From Pseudobutyrivibrio sp. (lineage in GTDB: Bacteria > Bacillota > Clostridia > Lachnospirales > Lachnospiraceae), in contig JAIKWH010000005.1 in assembly GCA_024684955.1 (NCBI GenBank), positions 1 to 64,000 of the forward strand: a stretch of DNA of 64,000 nucleotides, in the 5' to 3' direction. Each line of letters opens with the position of its first letter. Within the stretch, counting starts at the first letter, position 1. Positions 46,189-57,047 of the stretch are shown here, piece by piece. The position numbers and the translations under genes were made by a program. The notes under the pieces are model-generated. The model made no database searches, was not told the DNA's origin, and saw only the letters and a program-made list of their open reading frames with translations.

Positions 46189-46222
46189 CAAGTTAACTAC
46201 TAGATATAGTAGATGTTTTCAT

Positions 46223-46251
46223 TTGACGGGCTAAATATTGTTTATTATTTT
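46223..46251 (+). promoter_or_regulatory. Second candidate promoter upstream of the dut hairpin
   Basis: TTGACG (46223-46228), 17-bp spacer, TATTTT (46246-46251), directly before the hairpin. Its transcript would begin inside the stem, so it may instead be an operator or a chance match. Confidence 0.35.
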
Positions 46252-46252
46252 A

Positions 46253-46310
46253 TTTTAGGTCTTGTCTTAAAGATTAGGGAGAGGTCTTTAAGCAAGACCT
46301 AAAATTTCTT
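46253..46310. terminator. Strong bidirectional hairpin upstream of dut
   Basis: TTTTAGGTCTTGTCTTAAAGA pairs with TCTTTAAGCAAGACCTAAAA over 20 bp with one bulge, 11-nt loop. The + side continues as ATTTCTTTT. It may end gpsA transcription and the short transcript from the promoters at 46160/46223. Confidence 0.8.
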
Positions 46311-46411
46311 TTGTGGTCTTACTTGACTGGTATTTATAAATTGATAAGATGATATAGGAAATCATATTTCTATATTTGTCATAGGCAAAAATAGTTTTAT
46401 TGGGAGAATTT

Positions 46412-46849
46412 ATGAAGATTAATTTTACGAAGTTGACTGATTCTGCAACTGTGCCACAGCGTGGTTCTCTTTATGCTGCAGGATATGATTTGTTTGCTGA
46501 TATTAATGAGGATATTGAGATAATGCCTCATGAGACAAAACTGATTGGCACAGGCCTTTCCATGGAAATCCCTGAGGGATATTTCGGAGGAGTTTTTGCC
46601 AGATCTGGTCTTTCCATGAAAGAGGGGCTTAGACCAGCCAACTGTGTTGGAGTTATTGACAGCGATTACAGAGGAGAGGTTAAGGTTTCACTGCACAATG
46701 ACAGTGAGGTACTCAGAGTGGTTACTCCTCAGGAAAAAATCGCTCAGCTTGTTGTCCTTCCATTCTTATCAGTAGAATTTAATGAGGTTGAGTCTCTTTC
46801 TGACACTGATAGGGGTCAGGGCGGTTTTGGCTCTACCGGCAAATTTTAA
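46412..46849 (+). CDS. dut: dUTP diphosphatase
   Basis: 145 residues from ATG 46412 (GGGAGAAT site). The trimeric dUTPase motifs are visible: GYDLFAD, FARSGLSMKEGL, GVIDSDYRGE and DRGQGGFGSTG at the C-terminus. It keeps uracil out of DNA by hydrolysing dUTP to dUMP. It is a single gene with a long upstream region (262 bases) and its own terminator; a TTGACT/TAAGAT pair at 46323-46350 may be its promoter. Confidence 0.95.
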   Translation: MKINFTKLTDSATVPQRGSLYAAGYDLFADINEDIEIMPHETKLIGTGLSMEIPEGYFGGVFARSGLSMKEGLRPANCVGVIDSDYRGEVKVSLHNDSEVLRVVTPQEKIAQLVVLPFLSVEFNEVESLSDTDRGQGGFGSTGKF

Positions 46850-46862
46850 AGGATAATTTATA

Positions 46863-46893
46863 GGGCGCCTGGCTTATCCAGACGCCTTTGTTT
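46863..46893 (+). terminator. Intrinsic terminator after dut
   Basis: GGCGCCTGG pairs with CCAGACGCC (one mismatch) and is followed by TTTGTTT. Confidence 0.8.
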
Positions 46894-46925
46894 GGATTTA
46901 TAAATATTTGAAAGAGAGTAATGCT

Positions 46926-48851
46926 ATGGCTAAAAAGGTTAATTATGATGAAAGTTCCATCTCAGTTTTGGAGGGGCTGGAGGCTGTTCGTAAAAGACCC
47001 GGTATGTATATTGGATCCACATCGAGAAAAGGTCTCAATCACCTTATATACGAGATAGTAGACAATTCTGTAGATGAGCATTTGGCAGGTGAGTGCGATC
47101 TTATTTCTGTTACTTTGGAAAAGGATGGTTCTTGCACTGTGGAGGATAATGGTAGAGGTATTCCTGTTGGTATGCATGCCAAGGGCCTCCCTGCTGCACG
47201 TCTTGTTTTTTCCACCCTCCATGCCGGTGGAAAGTTTGACGACAGCGTATACAAGACCTCTGGAGGTCTCCACGGTGTTGGTTCATCTGTTGTAAATGCC
47301 CTTTCTGAATATATGACTGTTGATATATCCAGAGAAGGATATATTCACCATGATTCCTATTCCAGGGGCGTTGCAGTTGAAAAACTGGTAGATGGTCTGC
47401 TGCCAAAGGTGGGCAAGACTAACAAGCACGGTACCAAGATTAATTTCTTGCCTGACCCAGAGATTTTCGAAAAGACTTATTTCAAGGAGGATGAGGTAAA
47501 GTCCCGTCTCCATGAGACCGCTTACCTTAATCCAGGTCTTACTATTAATTATGCCGACCTGAGAGGGGAGGAGCCTGAATATGTTACATACCATGAGCCA
47601 GATGGTATCAAAGGTTTCGTCAAAGAAATCAACAAGTCAGCAGAGATGCTCCATGATGTAATCTATTTTAGGGGTGCCAGCGATGGGGTTGAGGTGGAAG
47701 TTGCCTTCCAGTATTGCAATGAATTCAAGGAGAACGTCCTTGGTTTCTGCAACAATATCTACAACTCAGAGGGTGGCACTCATATTACTGGATTTAAGAC
47801 TGTACTTACTACAGTCATTAATAACTATGCTAGAGAACTTGGCGTTCTAAAAGAAAAGGATGCCAATTTTACCGGCGCTGATGTCAGAAATGGTATTACC
47901 GCAATTGTGTCTGTCAAGCATCCAGACCCTAGGTTTGAGGGTCAGACCAAGACAAAACTGGATAATCCAGATGCCTCAAAAGCCACACAAAAGGTTTGTC
48001 AGGATGAATTGATTCTTTATTTCGACAGAAACCTGGAGACTTTAAAGGCTATTATTTCTTGTGCGGAAAAATCTGCCAAGATTAGAAAGTCTGAGGAGAA
48101 GGCAAAGACAAACCTTTTGTCTAAGCAAAAATTCTCCTTTGATCAAAATGGAAAACTGGCTAACTGCGAATCTAGAGATGCTAGCAAATGTGAGATATTC
48201 ATCGTAGAGGGAGATTCCGCTGGTGGCTCAGCCAAGATGGCTAGAAATAGAATGTATCAGGCCATTATGCCAATCAGAGGAAAAATCCTAAATGTAGAAA
48301 AGGCCTCAATGGACAAGGTTCTTGCAAACGCTGAAATCAAAACCTTGATTAACGCCTTTGGCTGCGGATTTTCTGAGGGCTATGGCAATGACTTTGATAT
48401 TACAAAGTTGCGCTATGACAAGATTGTAATCATGGCCGATGCCGACGTGGATGGTGCCCATATCTGTACATTGCTTCTCACTTTCTTCTACAGGTTTATG
48501 CCAGAACTTATCAAGGAGGGCCATGTATTTATTGCCATGCCTCCTCTTTACAAGGCGATTCCTTCAAAGGGGCAGGAGGAGTATCTTTACGACGATATGG
48601 CTCTTGAAAAATATAGAAAGAAAATGGAAGGCAAGTCATTTACTCTCCAGAGGTACAAAGGTTTAGGTGAGATGGACAAGGAGCAACTATGGGAGACTAC
48701 CCTGGATCCTGAGCGCCGCAAGCTTAAACTTGTGGAGATTGAAGACGGCCTCATGGCTTCTGAAGTTACAGAACTTCTCATGGGCAGCGACGTTGCCCCT
48801 AGAAAAGACTTTATATACAAGCATGCTAAAGAGGCAGAACTTGATTATTAG
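46926..48851 (+). CDS. parE: Type IIA topoisomerase ATPase subunit (ParE/GyrB)
   Basis: 641 residues from ATG 46926. GHKL ATPase domain (IVDNSVDEHLAG, EDNGRGIPV, TSGGLHGVGSSVVNALS), then TOPRIM (IVEGDSAGGSAK, MADADVDGAHI) and the terminal RYKGLGEMD. It forms the ATP-driven gate with the subunit encoded 17 bases downstream. Topo IV or second-gyrase identity is not fixed by sequence alone; the symbol is provisional. Confidence 0.88.
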   Translation: MAKKVNYDESSISVLEGLEAVRKRPGMYIGSTSRKGLNHLIYEIVDNSVDEHLAGECDLISVTLEKDGSCTVEDNGRGIPVGMHAKGLPAARLVFSTLHAGGKFDDSVYKTSGGLHGVGSSVVNALSEYMTVDISREGYIHHDSYSRGVAVEKLVDGLLPKVGKTNKHGTKINFLPDPEIFEKTYFKEDEVKSRLHETAYLNPGLTINYADLRGEEPEYVTYHEPDGIKGFVKEINKSAEMLHDVIYFRGASDGVEVEVAFQYCNEFKENVLGFCNNIYNSEGGTHITGFKTVLTTVINNYARELGVLKEKDANFTGADVRNGITAIVSVKHPDPRFEGQTKTKLDNPDASKATQKVCQDELILYFDRNLETLKAIISCAEKSAKIRKSEEKAKTNLLSKQKFSFDQNGKLANCESRDASKCEIFIVEGDSAGGSAKMARNRMYQAIMPIRGKILNVEKASMDKVLANAEIKTLINAFGCGFSEGYGNDFDITKLRYDKIVIMADADVDGAHICTLLLTFFYRFMPELIKEGHVFIAMPPLYKAIPSKGQEEYLYDDMALEKYRKKMEGKSFTLQRYKGLGEMDKEQLWETTLDPERRKLKLVEIEDGLMASEVTELLMGSDVAPRKDFIYKHAKEAELDY

Positions 48852-48868
48852 AATGCGGAAGGTGAATT

Positions 48869-51109
48869 ATGGCACAGGAAATTATACGAACCGAATATTC
48901 TGAGGTTATGCAAAAATCCTTCATCGACTACTCTATGTCAGTTATTTTGGCTAGAGCAGTGCCAGATGTAAGAGATGGATTAAAACCGGTTCAAAGAAGA
49001 ACCTTATATGATATGTATGAGCTCAAAGTAGATTATGACAAGCCATACAAAAAGTCAGCCCGCATTGTGGGTGACACAATGGGTAAATATCACCCACACG
49101 GTGATTCTTCAATTTATGAAGCCCTGGTTGTTATGAGCCAAGACTTTAAAAAGAGCCTGCCTCTTGTAGATGGCCATGGCAACTTTGGTTCCATCGAAGG
49201 AGATGGGGCTGCTGCTATGCGTTACACCGAGGCTCGTCTTGCCAAGGTAGCCCAGGAGGTTTACTTAGGAGACCTGGACAAAAATGTAGTAGATTTTATC
49301 CCAAACTACGACGAGACAGAAAAGGAGCCTGAGGTTTTACCTGTCAGGGTTCCAAATCTTCTCATAAATGGTTCTGACGGTATTGCTGTAGGTATGGTTA
49401 CTTCCATCCCCCAGCACAATTTGGGAGAGGTTATTGATGGCGTTATTGCCTACATGAAGGATCCTGATATCAACACCGCTCAAATGATGAAGATTATCCC
49501 AGGCCCTGATTTCCCTACCGGCGGCATTATTACCAACCAGGATGAACTTTTGGAAATCTATTCTACAGGCCTTGGAAAAATCAAAATCAGAGGAAAGGCT
49601 GAGATTGAGAAAATTAAGGGTGGTAAGGAGCAGATTGTTATTACAGAGATTCCTTACACTATGATTGGTGCCAACATTGGCAAATTCCTCAACGATATTT
49701 ATTCATTGGTTGAGACAAAAAAGACCAACGATATTACTGATATTTCCAACCAGTCATCAAAGGACGGAATGCGTATTATCGTAGAACTGAGAAAGGGTGC
49801 TGATGCTCAAAATGTCCTAAACTTGCTCTATAAAAAGACAAGGCTGGAGGATACTTTTGGTGTAAATATGCTTGCTGTAGCAAACGGCAGACCTGAGACC
49901 TTGGGTCTGGTTCCTATTATCAGACACCATGTAAACTTCCAGTACGAACTTTGCACTAGGAAATACACCACTTTGCTGGGCAAGGAGAGAGAAAAGAAGG
50001 AAATTCAAGAAGGCCTCATCAAAGCCTGCGATGTAATTGACCTTATTATCGAAATTCTCCGCGGTTCTAAAGATGTAAAGATGGCTAAGGCTTGTCTGGT
50101 AGATGGAATCACTGATGGCATCAAATTCAAATCAGAGCAGTCTAAAAAGGATGCAGTCCTCCTCAAATTTACCGAGAGGCAGGCTCAGGCAATCCTGGAC
50201 ATGAGACTTCATAGATTGATTGGTTTGGAAATCGATGCCCTGAGAGGTGACTATGCCCAGACCATGCAAAAGATCGATGATTACACCAAGATCCTGGGCT
50301 CCAAGGCAGAGATGGCCAAGGTTATCATCAAAGACCTGACAGCCATCAAAAAGGAATATGCTACTGAAAGAAAGACAGTAATCGATAATCTGGAGGATGT
50401 TGTAATCGAAGAAAAGCCTATTGAGGTTATTGATGTGGCAGTTCTTATTGATAGATTTGCCTATGCCAGAGTTGTGGATATGCCTACCTTTGAGAGAAAC
50501 AAAGAGGCGGCAGAGATAGAATCTAAAAAGATTATATTCTGCAAGAATACAGATAAACTCTGCCTCTTTACCAACTCTGGTGATATGCACACAATAAAGG
50601 TTCTTAGCCTCCCATTTGGTAAATTTAGGGACAAGGGACAACCTATTGACACTGCAGAAAAGGGATCTAAACTTGATCTTACAAAGGAGACCCTGCTCTT
50701 TGCTGAATCAATGGAGAATTTAGTTTCAAAGAAATTATTCTTTGGCACCAGCCAGTCTATGATCAAGCAGGTAGACGGCAGTGAGTTTGATGTCACAAGA
50801 AAACTTATTGCTGCCACCAAACTAAACGACAAGGATGAACTTATTTATGTTGGTCTTGTAAATCCTGGAGATTCTGTTGTTCTCCAGTCAGACCATGGTA
50901 TGTTCTTGAGATTTGAGGCTGATTCTGTCCCAGAAAAGAAGAAAGCTGCAGCCGGTGTGAGAGGAATGAAACTGGCAAAGAATGATAAACTTACTGATAT
51001 CTATGTCTTTGCTTCCGACAATCCTATAGAGGTTAAATATAAGGATAAGCCAATTGCATTAAATAGGCTCCACATGGGAAATAGGGATACAAAGGGCGTC
51101 AAGAAGTGA
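48869..51109 (+). CDS. parC: Type IIA topoisomerase cleavage subunit (ParC/GyrA)
   Basis: 746 residues. The breakage-reunion domain has the catalytic Tyr119 in AAAMRYTEARL and an unremarkable quinolone-region GDSSIYEAL (79-86). The C-terminal beta-pinwheel lacks a clear GyrA box (QRRGGRG); the nearest segment is KKKAAAGVRGMKL near 700. This favours ParC over GyrA. It follows parE by 17 bases and overlaps the next gene by 4 bases. Symbol provisional. Confidence 0.87.
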   Translation: MAQEIIRTEYSEVMQKSFIDYSMSVILARAVPDVRDGLKPVQRRTLYDMYELKVDYDKPYKKSARIVGDTMGKYHPHGDSSIYEALVVMSQDFKKSLPLVDGHGNFGSIEGDGAAAMRYTEARLAKVAQEVYLGDLDKNVVDFIPNYDETEKEPEVLPVRVPNLLINGSDGIAVGMVTSIPQHNLGEVIDGVIAYMKDPDINTAQMMKIIPGPDFPTGGIITNQDELLEIYSTGLGKIKIRGKAEIEKIKGGKEQIVITEIPYTMIGANIGKFLNDIYSLVETKKTNDITDISNQSSKDGMRIIVELRKGADAQNVLNLLYKKTRLEDTFGVNMLAVANGRPETLGLVPIIRHHVNFQYELCTRKYTTLLGKEREKKEIQEGLIKACDVIDLIIEILRGSKDVKMAKACLVDGITDGIKFKSEQSKKDAVLLKFTERQAQAILDMRLHRLIGLEIDALRGDYAQTMQKIDDYTKILGSKAEMAKVIIKDLTAIKKEYATERKTVIDNLEDVVIEEKPIEVIDVAVLIDRFAYARVVDMPTFERNKEAAEIESKKIIFCKNTDKLCLFTNSGDMHTIKVLSLPFGKFRDKGQPIDTAEKGSKLDLTKETLLFAESMENLVSKKLFFGTSQSMIKQVDGSEFDVTRKLIAATKLNDKDELIYVGLVNPGDSVVLQSDHGMFLRFEADSVPEKKKAAAGVRGMKLAKNDKLTDIYVFASDNPIEVKYKDKPIALNRLHMGNRDTKGVKK

Positions 51110-51750
51110 AAAAATTTAAAAGTAATCGCATATTTCAAATACTGTACCCACTGTTGGTATACTATATTCTCTACAATGTATTAATAGGCAGTTTCTATTC
51201 CCTTTTTGGGGATAGATATGGCTATGTATTTGCCATTCTGATGGCTGGGATACTGACCCTTATACCTATTTATTACATCTACAGGAAATTGCCAAAACTG
51301 ATTCCTGGAGATATTAGTGACAAAAAAGTTTACCTAAAATATCTGGCCTATATACTTTTGACAGTGGCTTTGGCTCTTGTTATTAATCTTATTATTGTAC
51401 ATTTGCCTATTTATCAGTCTTCCCAGGCCTTTCAGGGGGCTAATCAAAGGCTAAATGATGGGGGAGTTTTAATTAAGATATTGTGTAATGCAATTGTAAT
51501 TCCCCTCTTGGAGGAAACCCTGTATAGAGGAATTGTGGCTGGGCAGCTGACCCTTTGGTATGGCCCTTGGGTTGGAGTCCTTGTCTCAGCATTTTGTTTT
51601 GGTATTTCTCACTTTAATATAGTACAATTTTTATATGCATTTATAGTTGGTCTGGGACTAGGTTTTATATATGTAAAGTCAAACCGTCTGACTCTTCCTA
51701 TTATTGCCCACGGGCTGATAAATCTGTCCGTAATTATATTTAGTTTGTAA
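51106..51750 (+). CDS. CPBP family intramembrane metalloprotease
   Basis: 214 residues with about six hydrophobic segments. The CPBP/Abi motifs are intact: EE-x3-R (Glu136, Glu137, Arg141 in LEETLYRG), FGISHFN with His169 and HGLINLS near the end. Members cleave or process membrane substrates, some as bacteriocin self-immunity or prenyl-protein proteases; the substrate here is unknown. GTG start overlapping the parC stop by 4 bases, so it is translationally coupled. Confidence 0.85.
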   Translation: MKKFKSNRIFQILYPLLVYYILYNVLIGSFYSLFGDRYGYVFAILMAGILTLIPIYYIYRKLPKLIPGDISDKKVYLKYLAYILLTVALALVINLIIVHLPIYQSSQAFQGANQRLNDGGVLIKILCNAIVIPLLEETLYRGIVAGQLTLWYGPWVGVLVSAFCFGISHFNIVQFLYAFIVGLGLGFIYVKSNRLTLPIIAHGLINLSVIIFSL

Positions 51751-51767
51751 CTTACAGGAGGTTTCTT

Positions 51768-52496
51768 ATGTCAAAGGATACATCTGTTAAAAACTCAAAA
51801 GCTGGAATCACCGCACATATTATTGCATCTGTTTTATTTGTGGCACTGGGTATTTGCCTCTTGCTGATGGATGCTACAATGATTTCCACACTTATCTATT
51901 CCTTCTCAGTGCTTACTATGGGAGTGCTCATAATCTGTTTTGGGGCCTACTATATGATCAAGTACTTTTTCAACAAGGAATATACAAAGGTTAGCAACTA
52001 CGGTTTTACAATGGGAGTTATCCTGGTGATACTTGGATCCCTCTTTATTTTTAAAGCCGATGCTATATCCCTTTTCATAGATGCATTGGTTTCACTGGTA
52101 GGTGTTGTCCTAGGGGCTGTTATGTTACAGCAGGCTTTTGCCCTTTTCCACATTCAGCGTTCATCATGGTTTATCAGCCTGATTCTTGGAATTGCCACAA
52201 TCGCTGCCAGCATCTATACATACTTTTATAATTACAAGTTTTTTGACGGAAACCTTTATGCTTGCATCTTCATGATTGCAGTTGGTGGACTTTCCCTTTT
52301 CTCGTTGCTTTTAATGTTAATTGGTCTCCACGACCATAAAAAAGATTCAGAGAGAATCTACTCTAGAAATGTTGAGGATAACCCAACAAGGAAGCAGGAT
52401 GATTCTATTTTTGAGGAGGAGGTGGAGATTCCTAGCCCTGTAGAGGAGCCTGCTCCTGCAGTAGAGGAGGGGGCAGATGCTCTCTTTGAGGAGTAA
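51768..52496 (+). CDS. DUF308 family membrane protein
   Basis: 242 residues with about six transmembrane helices arranged as repeated helix pairs (DUF308-like) and a polar acidic tail (195-242) rich in Glu, Pro and Val (EEEVEIPSPVEEP). An AGGAGG site precedes the ATG. It follows the CPBP gene by 17 bases. Function unknown; related proteins are annotated as acid-resistance membrane proteins, without proof here. Confidence 0.75.
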   Translation: MSKDTSVKNSKAGITAHIIASVLFVALGICLLLMDATMISTLIYSFSVLTMGVLIICFGAYYMIKYFFNKEYTKVSNYGFTMGVILVILGSLFIFKADAISLFIDALVSLVGVVLGAVMLQQAFALFHIQRSSWFISLILGIATIAASIYTYFYNYKFFDGNLYACIFMIAVGGLSLFSLLLMLIGLHDHKKDSERIYSRNVEDNPTRKQDDSIFEEEVEIPSPVEEPAPAVEEGADALFEE

Positions 52497-52601
52497 TTAT
52501 TAAATAATTCTTAAATTTAGATTGATTGAGAAAACGAGAGAAAAAAAGAGAATTAATGAGATTTTTATAGGATTCTGCTTATTTCTTACATTGTTAATTG
52601 T

Positions 52602-52630
52602 TTGCAAGAATTATAGTAGAATCCTATTAT
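52602..52630 (+). promoter_or_regulatory. Sigma-A promoter of groESL
   Basis: TTGCAA (52602-52607), 17-bp spacer, TATTAT (52625-52630). The CIRCE operator lies right after it, over the predicted transcription start. Confidence 0.7.
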
Positions 52631-52641
52631 ATTTTTTGTGG

Positions 52642-52668
52642 TTAGCACTCGGGTAATTAGAGTGCTAA
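52642..52668 (+). promoter_or_regulatory. CIRCE operator (HrcA binding site)
   Basis: TTAGCACTC, a 9-bp spacer and GAGTGCTAA match the CIRCE consensus exactly. HrcA binding here represses groESL until heat shock. No hrcA gene is in the window. Confidence 0.97.
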
Positions 52669-52705
52669 CAGTATGATGATTATAATTTTTAGGAGGTAAT
52701 ATATT

Positions 52706-52990
52706 ATGAAATTAGTTCCATTGTCAGATCGCGTAGTATTAAAGCAGTGCGAGGCAGAGGAGACCACAAAGTCAGGAATTATTCTTGCGCCTACATCACA
52801 GGAGAAGCCACAGGAGGCTGAGGTTATCGCTGTTGGACCAGGTGGAGTTGTAGATGGTAAAGAAGTTGTTATGCAGGTTAAGGCAGGACAAAAGGTTATT
52901 TACTCTAAGTACGCTGGCACAGAGGTAAAACTGGACGGCCAAGAGTACATCATTGTTAGACAAAACGATATCTTAGCAGTTGTAGAATAA
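52706..52990 (+). CDS. groES: Co-chaperonin GroES
   Basis: 94 residues. LSDRVVLKQCEAEETTKSGIILAPTSQEKPQEAEVIAVGPG-type motifs and the mobile loop are typical Cpn10. It caps the GroEL cavity. A TTTAGGAGG site precedes it, and expression is under the CIRCE operator upstream. Confidence 0.98.
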   Translation: MKLVPLSDRVVLKQCEAEETTKSGIILAPTSQEKPQEAEVIAVGPGGVVDGKEVVMQVKAGQKVIYSKYAGTEVKLDGQEYIIVRQNDILAVVE

Positions 52991-53013
52991 TTTTTATTAT
53001 AGAAAAGAGGTAA

Positions 53014-54654
<1,641 letters not shown>

Positions 54655-54688
54655 ACCTACAGTTAAAGAATTAAAATACTTATAGTAA

Positions 54689-54731
54689 GACACCGGCAAT
54701 TATGGTAAAATAGTTGCCGGTGTTTGAATTT
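54689..54731 (+). terminator. Intrinsic terminator after groEL
   Basis: CACCGGCAA (54691-54699) pairs with TTGCCGGTG (54714-54722), extended by TAT/ATA, and is followed by a T-rich stretch. Confidence 0.8.
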
Positions 54732-54756
54732 TAAATTTAAACTTTAGAGGTGATTT

Positions 54757-55623
54757 ATGAGCAACATTGCGATTCTAACAGATAGTAATAGTGGTATTAC
54801 TCAGGCTGCTTCAAAGGAACTTGGCATTCATGTTATTCCAATGCCCTTTTACATTGACGGACAGCTATACTACGAGGATATAGATTTGACCCAGGAGGAT
54901 TTCTACGAGAAATTGACTCAGGGAGGGGAAATTACCACATCAATGCCTATTACAGGCAATTTGATGGATACCTGGGATGAACTCTTAGAAAAATACGATC
55001 AGATTGTATATATTCCTATGTCTTCTGGCCTTTCTTCATCTTGTGCTACAGCAAAGATGTTGGCGGAGGATTATGAGGGTAAGGTATTTGTTGTTGATAA
55101 TCAGCGCATTTCTGTTACCCAAAAGTTATCGGCTCTTGAGGCTAAAAAAATGGTGGATGCTGGTAAATCAGCAGAGGAGATAGTAAAGTTACTAGAGGAG
55201 ACAAAGGCCGATTCTACAATCTATATTACTGTAGATACCTTAGAGTACCTAAAAAAGGGTGGTAGATTAACACCTGCTGTTGCTGCTATAGGATCACTCC
55301 TCAAGATAAAGCCGGTTCTCTCCATCTACGGTGAGAAACTTGATAAATTTGCAATTGCTAGAACAGTCAAGTCAGCCAAACAGATTATGATTGATGCTCT
55401 CAAAAAGGATATGAAAGATGTTCTTCATACAGACAATCTGGATGATGTAACTATTTCTATAGCCCACACACAAAATCAAGAGGCTGCAGAAAAGTTTAGA
55501 GAGGAACTATTACAGGAGTTCCCAGGAAAGGATATTTGGATTGATCCACTTTCCCTGTCTGTTTCTTGTCATATAGGCCCAGGGGCTTTGGCTTGTACGG
55601 TCACTAAAAAACTAAATCTATAA
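54757..55623 (+). CDS. DegV family protein
   Basis: 288 residues. TDSNSGI near residue 8, TSMPITGNLMDTW, SSGLSSS (about 90-97) and the lipid-binding motifs of the DegV/FakB family are visible. Such proteins bind fatty acids for the kinase FakA; no fakA is nearby. Cytoplasmic. Preceded by AGAGGTGA and independent of groESL after its terminator. Confidence 0.85.
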   Translation: MSNIAILTDSNSGITQAASKELGIHVIPMPFYIDGQLYYEDIDLTQEDFYEKLTQGGEITTSMPITGNLMDTWDELLEKYDQIVYIPMSSGLSSSCATAKMLAEDYEGKVFVVDNQRISVTQKLSALEAKKMVDAGKSAEEIVKLLEETKADSTIYITVDTLEYLKKGGRLTPAVAAIGSLLKIKPVLSIYGEKLDKFAIARTVKSAKQIMIDALKKDMKDVLHTDNLDDVTISIAHTQNQEAAEKFREELLQEFPGKDIWIDPLSLSVSCHIGPGALACTVTKKLNL

Positions 55624-55708
55624 AGGGATATATTTGAATATAATAGGTCCCAGACTTAGGTTTAGGACTTATTTATATAAATTTATAAATAAGCTTAGGA
55701 GGATTGTT

Positions 55709-56983
55709 ATGGTAAAAGCAGTTGTAGGTGCCAATTGGGGCGATGAAGGTAAGGGTAAGATTACAGATATGATGGCTGCAAAGGCAGACATTGTAGTTCG
55801 CTTCCAGGGAGGAGCCAATGCAGGACATACTATAGTTAATAATTATGGTAAGTTCGCTCTTCACACATTACCATCTGGTGTCTTTTATGATCATGTCACC
55901 AATATCATTGGTAATGGAGTTGCACTTAATATTCCTATTCTCATGAATGAGATTAAATCTATCGAGGAGAAAGGAGTGCCAGCACCTCACATCTTGGTAT
56001 CTGACAGAGTTCAGATAGTAATGCCATATCACATCCTTTTTGATCAGTATGAGGAGGAACGTTTGGGCAAGGCTTCATTTGGTTCTACCAAGTCAGGAAT
56101 TGCTCCTTTCTACTCAGATAAATATGCAAAGATTGGTTACCAGTTACAGGAACTTTTCGATGAGGACCTGCTCAAAGAAAAGGTTAAGCGTACATGTGAC
56201 CAAAAGAATGTATTGCTTGAGCACTTATATCACAAGCCACTTCTTAATGAGGAGGACCTGCTTGCCACACTTCATGAGTACAGAGATATGATATCGCCTT
56301 ATGTTTGCGATACATCTGCCTTCCTTTGGAATGCACTTAAAGAGGGCAAGACAGTTCTCTTAGAGGGACAACTTGGTACACTTAAAGACCCAGACCATGG
56401 TATCTATCCAATGGTTACTTCATCATCTACACTGGCTCCTTATGGATGCATTGGTGCTGGTATTCCAGCCCAGGAATTAAAGCAGGTTATTACAGTCTGC
56501 AAGGCTTATTCATCAGCAGTTGGTGCAGGGGCTTTTGTTTCGGAGATCTTTGGAGATGAGGCTGATGAGCTGCGTCGCCGTGGTGGTGATGGTGGTGAGT
56601 TTGGTGCTACAACAGGTCGTCCTCGTAGAATGGGTTGGTTCGACTGCGTTGCATCAAAATATGGTTGCAGAATGCAGGGCACAACAGATGTTGCCTTTAC
56701 TGTAGTTGATGTGCTCGGCTACTTAGATGAGATTCCTGTTTGTGTTGGCTATGAAATTGATGGAGAAGTTACTACTGATTTCCCTGTCACCAGCAAACTG
56801 GAAAAGGCAAAACCAGTTCTCAAGACCTTGCCAGGTTGGAAATGCGACATAAGAGGCATCAAAAAATATGAGGACCTGCCTGAGAATTGCCGCAAATATA
56901 TAGAGTTTATTGAGAAGGAAATTGGCTTCCCAATTACAATGATTTCTAACGGACCAAGCCGTGATGATATCATCTATAGATAG
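55709..56983 (+). CDS. purA: Adenylosuccinate synthetase
   Basis: 424 residues from ATG 55709, with a TTAGGAGGA site; the in-frame extension to 55634 is not credible. GTP-binding GANWGDEGKGKI (7-18), GGANAGHT, a central GSTKSGI and a C-terminal TGRPRRMGW fit PurA. It converts IMP and aspartate to adenylosuccinate, after PurH/PurO-like IMP synthesis encoded at 18.9-20.8 kb. It ends in a strong terminator. Confidence 0.96.
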   Translation: MVKAVVGANWGDEGKGKITDMMAAKADIVVRFQGGANAGHTIVNNYGKFALHTLPSGVFYDHVTNIIGNGVALNIPILMNEIKSIEEKGVPAPHILVSDRVQIVMPYHILFDQYEEERLGKASFGSTKSGIAPFYSDKYAKIGYQLQELFDEDLLKEKVKRTCDQKNVLLEHLYHKPLLNEEDLLATLHEYRDMISPYVCDTSAFLWNALKEGKTVLLEGQLGTLKDPDHGIYPMVTSSSTLAPYGCIGAGIPAQELKQVITVCKAYSSAVGAGAFVSEIFGDEADELRRRGGDGGEFGATTGRPRRMGWFDCVASKYGCRMQGTTDVAFTVVDVLGYLDEIPVCVGYEIDGEVTTDFPVTSKLEKAKPVLKTLPGWKCDIRGIKKYEDLPENCRKYIEFIEKEIGFPITMISNGPSRDDIIYR

Positions 56984-56988
56984 TTATT

Positions 56989-57024
56989 TAACGCCCTAGG
57001 AAAATCCTAGGGCGTTTTTTATTG
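56989..57024 (+). terminator. Intrinsic terminator after purA
   Basis: AACGCCCTAGG and CCTAGGGCGTT form a perfect 11-bp stem with a 5-nt loop and a run of six T. Confidence 0.9.
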
Positions 57025-57047
57025 TAAAGTTCTTTAATATAGAATCT

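Noticed and set aside
50132..50641. 169-codon minus-strand frame within the ParC-like gene
   Set aside because: Antisense to a conserved topoisomerase subunit and with no protein-like features.
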